This document shows positions 27,162-35,398 of a stretch of 64,000 nt of DNA, one piece after another. The notes under the pieces were generated by a model, which saw only the letters and a program-made list of their open reading frames with translations, ran no database searches and was not told the origin of the DNA. The DNA comes from RGIG6165 sp045545175 (GTDB taxonomy: Bacteria; Bacillota; Clostridia; Oscillospirales; Feifaniaceae). The stretch's first letter is position 1, and each line of letters begins with the position of its first letter. A program made the position numbers and the translations under genes. The DNA is taken from the NCBI GenBank assembly GCA_045545175.1, contig JAZQAK010000047.1, positions 177,081 to 241,080 on the forward strand, given 5' to 3'.

Positions 27162-27195
27162 AAAAAAACCTATCAATTTAATGATAGGTTTTTTT
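27162..27195 (-). terminator. Terminator-like hairpin between the RCC1 gene and spoIIAA
   Basis: Stem of 7 bp (27169-27175 with 27182-27188) flanked by A7 and T7, so it can terminate on either strand. It starts 28 bases past the stop of the RCC1-repeat gene, whose terminator it probably is. It also lies just 17 bases before the spoIIAA start codon, leaving no room for a promoter between the two. Confidence 0.75.
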
Positions 27196-27222
27196 ACATT
27201 ATTTTTTTGTCAAAAAATGTAT

Positions 27223-28437
27223 TTATCTTATTTTTAAAGGTTCTTTTACGTCTTCGTCAACAGTCTTGTTGTACTCGTACTGAGTATATTCACCGTCATC
27301 AAAAAGAAGTTCCCTCTCCAAAACTGTACATTTTCCGTTGCCGAGTCTGCCGAAAGTATTGAGCCCCCACGTATATACGTATCCGTCTTCATCAACGGCT
27401 ATGCTGTGAGAACCGCTTCCTGCAGCGTTTTTCATTCCGCCCAGAAATTCGATAGGCGTAGGTCCGTACGTGGCAATCGGGTTTTCACCCACCTGACCGC
27501 CCGTTTCCTCACCGTTTTCGTCACGGAATTTTATCGTATCCGCAAGTTCGTCCCACGCATACAGCATACCGTCATTTGAAAGATACATTGCTGCATTGCC
27601 GTAAACTTCTTTGACGTCCCGTGCAACTTCACGGTAATCATATATCCACCACTCTCCGCTACCGTCACCGACAGAGCCTGAGAAACCGTTTGCACCCGTT
27701 CCCCAAAGAATGTCCGCATCATCTATATAAAACGTGGTCTGACTTCCGCAGGAGACGTATTTTGCATTTTCAGATATAAGCATCGGTTCCGTTACAAACT
27801 CGTTTACAGTTTCATAACCCGGTCCGAGATTTGCCAGATAGCCAAGACCCCAGAGTTTTCCGTCAGTATCAAAATATGCAAGTTGTGAACCGCCGACAGA
27901 AACCGACACCGCATTTTTCGCAACTACCGTAGGCGTGTCAACCGTTTCGACTTCACCGTCATATCCCGCAATACTCTTACCCCACACGTACAAATCACCG
28001 TTTGAGGTAACTGCCGCGCTTGTATGAGTGCAGGTTGATACCTGTATCACGTCTGTAAGAATACACTCGTCGTCATCATCTTTTCTGCCAAGCTGAGACA
28101 TATCGTTTCTGCCGTAAGAGACAAGCCTTCCGTCATCAAAAAGCACAAGTGTGAACCCGTTTCCGAGTGCCGCATCCTTAACGTTTCCAAACGTCAGCAC
28201 AGGTGAATACGCATCATTGTTCTCTACTACCGTAACGTCATCTTTAATCGTGGTTTTCTTACCGTTTGCAAGCTGACCGAAAAAATTATCGCCCCACAGC
28301 CACAGGTTGCCGTCTTCATCAAGTGCACCGCTGTGCGCCGCACCGCAAAACACTTTTTGTACACCATCCATTTGATTGCATCCACAAAGTGACACTATCA
28401 TAACAACCACTAAAACTACAAGTAACACCTTTTTCAC
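27223..28437 (-). CDS. RCC1-repeat lipoprotein
   Basis: 404-aa protein with a lipoprotein signal (residues 1-19, hydrophobic core LLVVLVVVMIVS, lipobox LCGC with C20 as the acylated cysteine). The mature part has at least six RCC1-type repeats with WG/YG and QLGNG signatures: LWLWGDNFFGQLANG, YGRNDMSQLGRK, LYVWGKS, LWGLGYLANLG, LWGTGANGF and YTWGLNTFGRLGNG. These form a seven-bladed propeller in eukaryotic RCC1. On the bacterial surface a binding or scaffolding role is likely; the partner is unknown. GTG start overlaps the folC stop. Confidence 0.85.
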   Translation of the reverse strand: MKKVLLVVLVVVMIVSLCGCNQMDGVQKVFCGAAHSGALDEDGNLWLWGDNFFGQLANGKKTTIKDDVTVVENNDAYSPVLTFGNVKDAALGNGFTLVLFDDGRLVSYGRNDMSQLGRKDDDDECILTDVIQVSTCTHTSAAVTSNGDLYVWGKSIAGYDGEVETVDTPTVVAKNAVSVSVGGSQLAYFDTDGKLWGLGYLANLGPGYETVNEFVTEPMLISENAKYVSCGSQTTFYIDDADILWGTGANGFSGSVGDGSGEWWIYDYREVARDVKEVYGNAAMYLSNDGMLYAWDELADTIKFRDENGEETGGQVGENPIATYGPTPIEFLGGMKNAAGSGSHSIAVDEDGYVYTWGLNTFGRLGNGKCTVLERELLFDDGEYTQYEYNKTVDEDVKEPLKIR

Positions 28438-29714
28438 AAAAGATACCTCTCTACGACAATTTTTGCCTCACCCAAAAGGTAAAGCGACCCGCAAATTATC
28501 AACGTATCATTGTCAGAAAGCTTATCCATAACGTCTTTAATTGCTTTTTCAACGTCTGCATACCCTTTCGAGTTACCGCAATATTTTTTTGCTTCTTCAA
28601 GATTGTCCTGCCATAAAAGTTTTCTCGGCGAAGAAACTTCTACGGCTATATATTCGTCTGCAAGTGATGCTATTTTCTTTATACAATAGGGATATTCTTT
28701 ATCCTTGACCATTCCCATCACTACGATGAGATTACCGTCAACAAAACTGTCGATATAGTCACACAAAGCGTCTATCCCGTCAGGATTATGTGCACCGTCA
28801 AAAATAATGTTGTCTGTCAGTTTATAAAGTCTGCCAAAGAACTTGCATGCGGAAAAACCGTCTTTAATATGTTCATCTTCGATTTTCATACCATTCTGAC
28901 GCAATACGCTGAGTGCTTCGTATGCCGTTACGGCGTTGTAAACCTGATGTACCCCTGCAAGAGAAACGGTCAAATCCACTTCTTTGTAATTAAAAGATGC
29001 ACCGCCGGATGCTATCTTTTGATTTTTTATCAGCGATACGTTTGGCAGGATAAAAGGTGCATTCATTTCATCACATTTATTCTCCACAACTTCCAAAACG
29101 TCATTCTGACAAACGGGATATAGTACCACCAGACACTCTTTCTTGATTATCCCACACTTTTCCTCTGCAATTTTTGCATAGGTATCGCCTAAAATTGCAG
29201 TATGGTCAAGAGAAATTGAGGTTATAACCGACACAAGCGGTTCTTTGATTATATTCGTAGCATCAAACCTGCCGCCGAGTCCGACTTCAAGAACAACTAC
29301 GTCACACTTTTCCTTTGCATAGTAACAAAACGCAACGGCAGTTACCGCTTCAAATTCCGTAACGGGCGGATAAGTCCCCTTACCGTCCAGCACGTCAATT
29401 GCATTTTTTACTTTTTCCGTCAAATCCGCAAGGTCATTATCAGGTATGTTTTTGCCGTTTATCTGCATTCTTTCACCGAATTCTTCAACAAAAGGTGAAA
29501 TATACATACCCGTCTTATATCCTGCCACACGAAGTGCCGAGGCAATGAGGTTGACCGTACTGCCCTTGCCGTTTGTTCCTGCAACGTGGATAAATTTCAA
29601 ATCATCCTGCGGATTTCCGAGAGAAGCCATAAGTTCTCTCATACGGTCAAGCCCCTTATATTCACCAAAACGATCTCTGCCGTGTATAAATTCAAGTGCC
29701 TCTGTGTAATTCAT
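28434..29714 (-). CDS. folC: Folylpolyglutamate / dihydrofolate synthase
   Basis: 426-aa Mur-ligase-family enzyme adding glutamates to folates. GTNGKGSTVNLIA is the P-loop, VVLEVGLGGRFDATN and SISLDHTAILG are family blocks, and FDGAHNPDGI lies in the C-terminal domain. I chose ATG 29714 (MNYTEALEFIH, the common N-terminus), four bases after GAGG; a GTG at 29723 overlapping the valS stop is possible. It supplies polyglutamylated folate for FolD, Fhs and Fmt encoded nearby. Confidence 0.95.
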   Translation of the reverse strand: MNYTEALEFIHGRDRFGEYKGLDRMRELMASLGNPQDDLKFIHVAGTNGKGSTVNLIASALRVAGYKTGMYISPFVEEFGERMQINGKNIPDNDLADLTEKVKNAIDVLDGKGTYPPVTEFEAVTAVAFCYYAKEKCDVVVLEVGLGGRFDATNIIKEPLVSVITSISLDHTAILGDTYAKIAEEKCGIIKKECLVVLYPVCQNDVLEVVENKCDEMNAPFILPNVSLIKNQKIASGGASFNYKEVDLTVSLAGVHQVYNAVTAYEALSVLRQNGMKIEDEHIKDGFSACKFFGRLYKLTDNIIFDGAHNPDGIDALCDYIDSFVDGNLIVVMGMVKDKEYPYCIKKIASLADEYIAVEVSSPRKLLWQDNLEEAKKYCGNSKGYADVEKAIKDVMDKLSDNDTLIICGSLYLLGEAKIVVERYLL

Positions 29715-29719
29715 AGTCC

Positions 29720-32347
29720 TCACATATTTTTAAGTTCTTCAATGCTCTTTTCAAGCGCTTCAAGCATTGCTACAAACTTTTCTTTCTTAGCCTTTTCAGC
29801 CTCAATTTTAGCCGCAGGCGCTTTAGAAACGAAGCCTTCGTTGGAAAGCATTCCGTCTACTCGTTTAATTTCAGAAAGCAGTTTTTCTTTTTCCTTTGCC
29901 ATTCTGTCAAGTTCGGCAGAAACGTCAACGAGTTCCGCAAGCGGAATATACGTCTTTGCACCGTCAGTAACTATCGTTACAGCATTCTGAATATCAAAAC
30001 CGTTTCCTACCGTAACACCCGATGCAGATGCAAGTCTTTCATAATAACCCTTACCCTTTTCAAAGAGTTCAGCATTTTCTGTTTCAATGTAGAGATGAGC
30101 CTTCTTCGAGGGTGCAATATTCATCTCGCTTCTTCTGTTTCTTACCGCCTTAATAAGTTCCATAACCTTGTTCATTTCTGCTTCTTCAGCATCAAAAACA
30201 AGTTCATTTCTGAATACCGGATAGTCATCAATCATTATCGATTCTTTATTATGCGGTATATTCTGATAGATTTCTTCTGTTATGAACGGCATAAACGGAT
30301 GAAGTGCCTTGAGAATATCCGTAAGCACGTAGAGAAGTACCTGCTGTGCAGACTTCTTCGTCGCCTCATTGGTGTTGGTTTCAAAGAGTCTGGGCTTTAC
30401 AAGTTCAATATACCAGTCACAGAAATCATCCCACGCAAAATCGTAAAGTTTAGTTGCCGCAATACCGATTTCAAATCTCTCAAGATTTTCATTGACTTCT
30501 TTTACCGTCTTGTTAAGACGTGAAAGAATCCACTTATCCTCAAGAAGCAAATCTTCGGGAAGTGACACTTCATCTATATCAAGATTCATAAGAACAAATC
30601 TTGATGCATTCCATATCTTGTTTGCAAAGTTTCTTGCTGCAACGACCTTTTCATCGATAAATCTCATATCGTTTCCGGGTGAATTACCCGTTGCAAGCAT
30701 AAATCTGAGTGCATCCGCACCGTACTGTTCAATGATGAGAAGCGGGTCAATACCGTTTCCGAGTGACTTACTCATCTTTCTGCCCTGTGCATCACGTACA
30801 AGACCGTGAATGAGCACCGTATCAAACGGAACCTGTCCTGTCTGTTCAATACCCGAGAACATCATTCTCATTACCCAGAACGGAATGATATCGTATCCCG
30901 TTACAAGTGTGTTAGTGGGATAGAAGTACTTTAAGTCCTCCGTTTCTTCAGGCCAACCGAGTGTTGAGAATGGCCAGAGTGCAGATGAGAACCACGTATC
31001 AAGCGTATCGGGATCTCTTCTCATAGGCTTTGAACACTTGGGACAAGTTTTCACTTCATCTTTAGATACAACAATCTCACCGCAGGTATCGCAGTAATAA
31101 GCGGGTATCTGATGTCCCCACCAGAGCTGTCTTGAAATACACCAGTCTCTGATATTTTCAAGCCAGTGGAAGTATATCTTATCAAATCTTTCGGGAACGA
31201 ATTTCGTTTCACCGTTTTTAACCTTTTCTATGGCAGGCTTTGCAAGAGGCTTCATTGAAACGAACCACTGCTTTGAAACGCGGGGTTCAACGGTTGTGCC
31301 GCAACGGTAGCAGGTGCCGACGTTGTGTGCATAATCCTCAACCTTGACAAGTGCACCCTCTTTTTCAAGATCTTCAACGATAGCCTTACGAGCCTCAAAT
31401 CTGTCCATACCCGCATATTTGGGATAATCCTCTGTTATCTTGGCATCATCCGTCATAACGTTTATAACGGGCAGATTATGACGCAGACCAACCTCAAAGT
31501 CATTGGGGTCGTGTGCGGGTGTAATTTTAACTACACCCGTTCCGAAATCCATTTCAACGTATTCATCTGCAACTATCGGAATCTCTCTGTGAACGATAGG
31601 CAGAATTACCGTCTTACCGATAATATCCTTATATCTTTCATCGTTAGGATTTACAGCAACTGCAGTATCACCGAGAAGAGTTTCGGGACGTGTTGTAGCA
31701 AGATTGATATAACCGCTGCCGTCGGAAAGCTGATAGCGGAGATGCCAGAAATGACCTGCCTGTTCCTCATACTCAACCTCTGCATCCGAAATGGACGTAA
31801 GACAGTGTGGACACCAGTTTATAATTCTTTCACCACGATATATAAGTCCCTTATTGTAAAGGCGTACAAAAACTTCATTTACGGCGTCATTACAGCCCTT
31901 ATCCATTGTAAAACGAAGTCTGTCCCAGTCACATGACGAGCCCATTTTCTTAAGCTGTTCACAAATTCTGCCGCCGTACTGTTCTTTCCATGCCCACGCA
32001 CGTTCAAGGAACTTTTCACGGCCTATTCCCTCTTTAGTGAGCCCCTCTTTTTTCATCTGTTCAACAATCTTTGCCTCCGTCGCAATAGAAGCATGATCCG
32101 TACCGGGCAGCCACAAAGCACAGTAACCTGACATTCTCTTAAAACGAATAAGAATGTCCTGCAACGTGTTGTCAAGAGCATGTCCCATATGAAGCTGTCC
32201 CGTAATATTCGGTGGCGGCATCACTATCGTATAGGGTTTCTTTCCCGTAGATGAATCGGCGTGGAAATAGCCTTTTTCCATCCACGTCTGATATAACCTG
32301 TCGTCAACCTCGGCAGGATTATAATTTTTTTCTAACTGTTTTGCCAT
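29720..32347 (-). CDS. valS: Valyl-tRNA synthetase
   Basis: 875-aa class Ia synthetase of normal length. PPPNITGQLHMGHAL holds the HIGH motif (HMGH), GRKMSKSLGNG the KMSKS loop; the editing domain lies between about 190 and 370 with an insertion of zinc-type cysteines (CYRCGTTVEP, CDTCGE...CPKCSK). The C-terminal about 65 residues are the tRNA-binding coiled coil. It lies 18 bp after glpK with GAGGAGA before the ATG. There is no leader and thus no T-box, unlike many Firmicute valS genes. Confidence 0.98.
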   Translation of the reverse strand: MAKQLEKNYNPAEVDDRLYQTWMEKGYFHADSSTGKKPYTIVMPPPNITGQLHMGHALDNTLQDILIRFKRMSGYCALWLPGTDHASIATEAKIVEQMKKEGLTKEGIGREKFLERAWAWKEQYGGRICEQLKKMGSSCDWDRLRFTMDKGCNDAVNEVFVRLYNKGLIYRGERIINWCPHCLTSISDAEVEYEEQAGHFWHLRYQLSDGSGYINLATTRPETLLGDTAVAVNPNDERYKDIIGKTVILPIVHREIPIVADEYVEMDFGTGVVKITPAHDPNDFEVGLRHNLPVINVMTDDAKITEDYPKYAGMDRFEARKAIVEDLEKEGALVKVEDYAHNVGTCYRCGTTVEPRVSKQWFVSMKPLAKPAIEKVKNGETKFVPERFDKIYFHWLENIRDWCISRQLWWGHQIPAYYCDTCGEIVVSKDEVKTCPKCSKPMRRDPDTLDTWFSSALWPFSTLGWPEETEDLKYFYPTNTLVTGYDIIPFWVMRMMFSGIEQTGQVPFDTVLIHGLVRDAQGRKMSKSLGNGIDPLLIIEQYGADALRFMLATGNSPGNDMRFIDEKVVAARNFANKIWNASRFVLMNLDIDEVSLPEDLLLEDKWILSRLNKTVKEVNENLERFEIGIAATKLYDFAWDDFCDWYIELVKPRLFETNTNEATKKSAQQVLLYVLTDILKALHPFMPFITEEIYQNIPHNKESIMIDDYPVFRNELVFDAEEAEMNKVMELIKAVRNRRSEMNIAPSKKAHLYIETENAELFEKGKGYYERLASASGVTVGNGFDIQNAVTIVTDGAKTYIPLAELVDVSAELDRMAKEKEKLLSEIKRVDGMLSNEGFVSKAPAAKIEAEKAKKEKFVAMLEALEKSIEELKNM

Positions 32348-32365
32348 TTCTATCTCCTCACAAAA

Positions 32366-33859
32366 TTATTCTTCAATCCAATTTGATGCACGCTCTACTG
32401 CCCGAAGCCACGTCTTGTACTCTTTATTACTGAGTTCTTTTCTGTCGGACGGTTCAAACTTCCGTGCAAGTTTCCAATTCTTTTTTATTTCATCGGTGTT
32501 TTTCCATATACCGACACCGATACCTGCCATATAAATGGCACCGAGTCCCGTCGATTCCGTAACCTCGGGTCTCATAACGGGTATATCAAGCAGATCTGCC
32601 TGAAGTGCAAGCAGAAAATCGCATACCGACACACCACCGTCTGCTTTAAGCTCCGTTATCGGCATTCCCGCATCTTCCGCCATTGCATCAAAAATACATT
32701 TACTCTGGAATGCAAGACTTTCAACCGCAGCACGAATAAAATGCTCTCTCGTCGTACCTCTCGTCATTCCGACGACGGTGCCTCTCGCATAACTGTCCCA
32801 GAACGGTGCCCCGAGGCCCGTAAACGCAGGTACCAAGTACACGCCTCCGTTATCTTCAACCTCATAGACAATCGTATCCGTTTCTGCGGCACTTTTTATC
32901 ATTTTAAGCTCGTCACGAAGCCATTTTATAACAGAGCCTGCATTGTAAACGCTGCCTTCGAGAGCATAAGTGACCTTGTTATCCATTCCCCATGCAATAG
33001 TTGTCAGCAGGCCGTTTTGCGAACGAACAGGCTTATCTCCCGTATTCATAAGAATAAAACATCCTGTTCCGTAGGTATTTTTGGCATTTCCCACGTCAAA
33101 ACAATTCTGTCCGAACAATGCACACTGCTGGTCACCGCCGACACCCGATATAGGTATCTTAGCACCGACCGTTTCTTCGTCAGTATAACCGACAACGCCG
33201 ACTGACGGTACAACTTTCGGTAATATCTTCTCGTCTATTCCGAGCAAGTCAAGAATTTCTCTGTCCCACTCAAGAGTATTTATATTGAACAGCATCGTTC
33301 TTGAAGCATTTGAATAATCGGTAACAAAAACTTTTCCGCCCGTAAGCTTGTATATGAGCCACGTATCAATCGTACCTACCATAAGTTTACCCTGCTCACA
33401 ACATGCCTTTACTTCGGGCACGTTATCAAGAAGCCACTTTATTTTGGTGGCGGTAAAATACGGGTCTATAAGAAGGCCTGTTTTTTGCTTAACCTTATCA
33501 GAAAGACCGTCTTTTTCAAGGCTTTCACACATTTTTGCAGTTCTGCGACACTGCCACACTATAGCATTATAAAGAGGCTTTCCCGTATCGCAGTCCCAGG
33601 CAACCACCGTTTCTCTCTGATTGGTGATGCCGATAGCGGCAACGTTCTCTATGCCGATATCCTTCGTTGCCTCCTTAATCGTTGAAAGCTGAGCCTCCCA
33701 TATTTCAGAGGCATCGTGTTCAACCCAACCCGGCTGAGGATAAATCTGCTCAAACGGAATGTTCGCCGAGGCTTTAAGTTTATGCTCCGACACGTCGTAA
33801 ACAAGCGTTCTTAAACTTGTCGTTCCTTCATCAAGTGCAAGTATATACTTCTTATCCAT
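32366..33859 (-). CDS. glpK: Glycerol kinase
   Basis: 497-aa FGGY-family kinase forming glycerol 3-phosphate. Substrate-site segments match GlpK: GITNQRETVVAWD, GLLIDPYFTATK, SGVGGDQQCALFGQ and the signature region MTRGTTREHFIRAAVES. The N-terminal ATP loop reads LALDEGTTSLRTL, with Glu where most have Gln. The loop before GGDQQ lacks the histidine that HPr phosphorylates in Bacillus/Enterococcus GlpK. It starts 8 bp inside the upstream fusion gene. No glpF or glpD is in the window. Confidence 0.94.
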   Translation of the reverse strand: MDKKYILALDEGTTSLRTLVYDVSEHKLKASANIPFEQIYPQPGWVEHDASEIWEAQLSTIKEATKDIGIENVAAIGITNQRETVVAWDCDTGKPLYNAIVWQCRRTAKMCESLEKDGLSDKVKQKTGLLIDPYFTATKIKWLLDNVPEVKACCEQGKLMVGTIDTWLIYKLTGGKVFVTDYSNASRTMLFNINTLEWDREILDLLGIDEKILPKVVPSVGVVGYTDEETVGAKIPISGVGGDQQCALFGQNCFDVGNAKNTYGTGCFILMNTGDKPVRSQNGLLTTIAWGMDNKVTYALEGSVYNAGSVIKWLRDELKMIKSAAETDTIVYEVEDNGGVYLVPAFTGLGAPFWDSYARGTVVGMTRGTTREHFIRAAVESLAFQSKCIFDAMAEDAGMPITELKADGGVSVCDFLLALQADLLDIPVMRPEVTESTGLGAIYMAGIGVGIWKNTDEIKKNWKLARKFEPSDRKELSNKEYKTWLRAVERASNWIEE

Positions 33860-35012
33860 TCACCTTGCTCCTTTTCACCGTCATCAACAATCCATCCCCC
33901 AAAGTTATCAGCGATGCCTGCATTTCATCATCGTTCATCGCCATTTCATTAAAAGTTATCAGATTGTTTGCTATCGTTCTGTTTTTATGCTTCACTACAC
34001 CGAGTCCCGCCGAAATGCCTTTATACAAAACGTTGTCGTACAGTGCAACACCGCCTTCCGTAAGCAGTTTCTTCACACTGTCGTACAAGTTTACGTATTG
34101 ACCTTTTGCGCAGTCGACATATATAAAATCAAATTTTTCTGTGCATTCTCTCGCAAATTCCACACCGTCAGCAAGAATGTGCTCTATCCCGCTGCCTTTT
34201 GTAAACTCCACAGCGGTTTTATACGTATCCTCGTCTTTTTCAACGGTCGTTATCTTCGCATCACACACACTTTTCATATAAAGCGTTCCATATCCGACCG
34301 CCGTTCCGATTTCAAGAATCTTTTTCGGTTGCATAACCGAAAGTAAAGAACCGATAAAAGCAAGCGTTTCGGGTTTACTTACGGGAACGTTATTCTTATT
34401 TGCATATTCAAGTATATCTTTTCTGAAAACTTCACCTGACAGACTTCGCACGTAAGCGGTAAGACCGGGATTTATAATTTCATCCGCACTGACAATCTCA
34501 CTCTGCGATATAAGTTTAACCCTGTTTTCTATTTCAAGTATAGTGCGTTTTGCCTTCGTTCCGCCTGCATATCCCGACAGCATACCGCCCCTTGCATTGA
34601 CTCTGTGGCACGGAATGATTATCGGAAGCGGATTATGATTAAGTGCGTTTCCCACCGCCCTGAAAGCGTTAGTTGCTTTCATTGAATCCACGATATCGGT
34701 ATACGTGACCGTTTCGCCGTAAGGAATCTTTAAAACACATTCTGTCACTTTTTGAGCGAAATCCGAAAGAAATAGTTTATATTCAAGTTCAAAATCACGT
34801 CGGTTACCCGAAAGAAATTCCGTAATCTGCGAAAAAGCCCTTTCCGTCAACACGTTCGGCCCTGCAAACTGAGCGTCCTTTATATGTTTTGAAAGATACT
34901 TTCTTTTGTTATCATCATCAGCCTCAAAGGAGACGGCATATAAAACGTTTTCATCCGCATAGATATTTATTCTTCCTATCGCAGTCTCATACTGCCCACA
35001 GGATATTTTCAT
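33852..35012 (-). CDS. Fusion: O6-alkylguanine-DNA alkyltransferase + TrmR/YrrM-like methyltransferase
   Basis: 386-aa two-domain protein. Residues 1-165 are a complete Ogt/MGMT: VLKIPYGETVTY, FRAVGNALNHNPLP and PCHRV with acceptor C135. Residues about 180-386 are a class I O-methyltransferase (COG4122): KILEIGTAVGYGTLYM (SAM motif), VEKDEDTYKTA and YVDCAKGQYVNLYD, the last typical of YrrM/TrmR that methylates 5-hydroxyuridine in tRNA. The frame is continuous. ATG 35012 follows AGGAG at seven bases; GTG 35015 is the alternative. The fusion is unusual. Confidence 0.85.
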   Translation of the reverse strand: MKISCGQYETAIGRINIYADENVLYAVSFEADDDNKRKYLSKHIKDAQFAGPNVLTERAFSQITEFLSGNRRDFELEYKLFLSDFAQKVTECVLKIPYGETVTYTDIVDSMKATNAFRAVGNALNHNPLPIIIPCHRVNARGGMLSGYAGGTKAKRTILEIENRVKLISQSEIVSADEIINPGLTAYVRSLSGEVFRKDILEYANKNNVPVSKPETLAFIGSLLSVMQPKKILEIGTAVGYGTLYMKSVCDAKITTVEKDEDTYKTAVEFTKGSGIEHILADGVEFARECTEKFDFIYVDCAKGQYVNLYDSVKKLLTEGGVALYDNVLYKGISAGLGVVKHKNRTIANNLITFNEMAMNDDEMQASLITLGDGLLMTVKRSKVNG

Positions 35013-35042
35013 CACGCCACTCCTTTCAAGACATATATTATT

Positions 35043-35071
35043 ATATTAACACTAGGTAATATAAAAGTAAA
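35043..35071 (-). promoter_or_regulatory. Putative SigA promoter for ogt-omt fusion, glpK, valS, folC operon
   Basis: TTTACT (35066-35071), 17-base spacer, TAATAT (35043-35048) on the minus strand, about 30 bases before the start codon of the fusion gene and just after the rpmE terminator. Confidence 0.6.
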
Positions 35072-35080
35072 TATAAAAAT

Positions 35081-35105
35081 AAGACATCGGCAAAACCGAT
35101 GTCTT
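35081..35105 (-). terminator. Rho-independent terminator of rpmE
   Basis: Perfect 10-bp stem (35081-35090 with 35096-35105), loop of 5, followed on the minus strand by ATTTTTATATTT. It begins 13 bases past the rpmE stop. Confidence 0.85.
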
Positions 35106-35118
35106 ACATATACGCTTT

Positions 35119-35319
35119 TTATTTGAGGCCGTATTTCTTGTTGAATCTATCAACCCTACCGCCAGAATCAACCAGCTTCTGCTTGCCGGTATAGAAGGGG
35201 TGACACTTTGAACATACCTCGACTTTGATATTCTGCTTTGTAGATGCAGTTTCAATTACAGCGCCGCACGCACACGTAACTGTTGTGGGCTGATAATCGG
35301 GATGAATTCCTTCCTTCAT
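35119..35319 (-). CDS. rpmE: Ribosomal protein bL31
   Basis: 66-aa zinc-containing form of L31: MKEGIHPDY, TCACGAV and VCSKCHPFYTGKQK carry the zinc cysteines. I chose ATG 35319, which follows GAGGTG at proper distance and gives the usual 66-aa length; a GTG nine bases upstream would overlap the SD. It is monocistronic, with its own promoter and terminator, between addA and the Ogt-fusion operon. Confidence 0.97.
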   Translation of the reverse strand: MKEGIHPDYQPTTVTCACGAVIETASTKQNIKVEVCSKCHPFYTGKQKLVDSGGRVDRFNKKYGLK

Positions 35320-35361
35320 GCAGTTCACCTCATTTCAAAAGATAATTTTTCAACAGGTGTT

Positions 35362-35390
35362 ATGTTATCACATAAAATCAAAAAATGCAA
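35362..35390 (-). promoter_or_regulatory. Putative SigA promoter for rpmE
   Basis: TTGCAT (35385-35390), 17-base spacer, TAACAT (35362-35367) on the minus strand. The -35 begins nine bases after the addA stop; the rest of this 79-bp gap is AT-rich leader with no other structure noted. Confidence 0.55.
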
Positions 35391-35398
35391 GTGCTTTT

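Noticed and set aside
31325..31936. A 203-codon plus-strand frame
   Set aside because: It is antisense to valS, which is intact across the region.
32348..32365. T-box leader for valS
   Set aside because: Only 18 bases separate glpK and valS, too short for a T-box.
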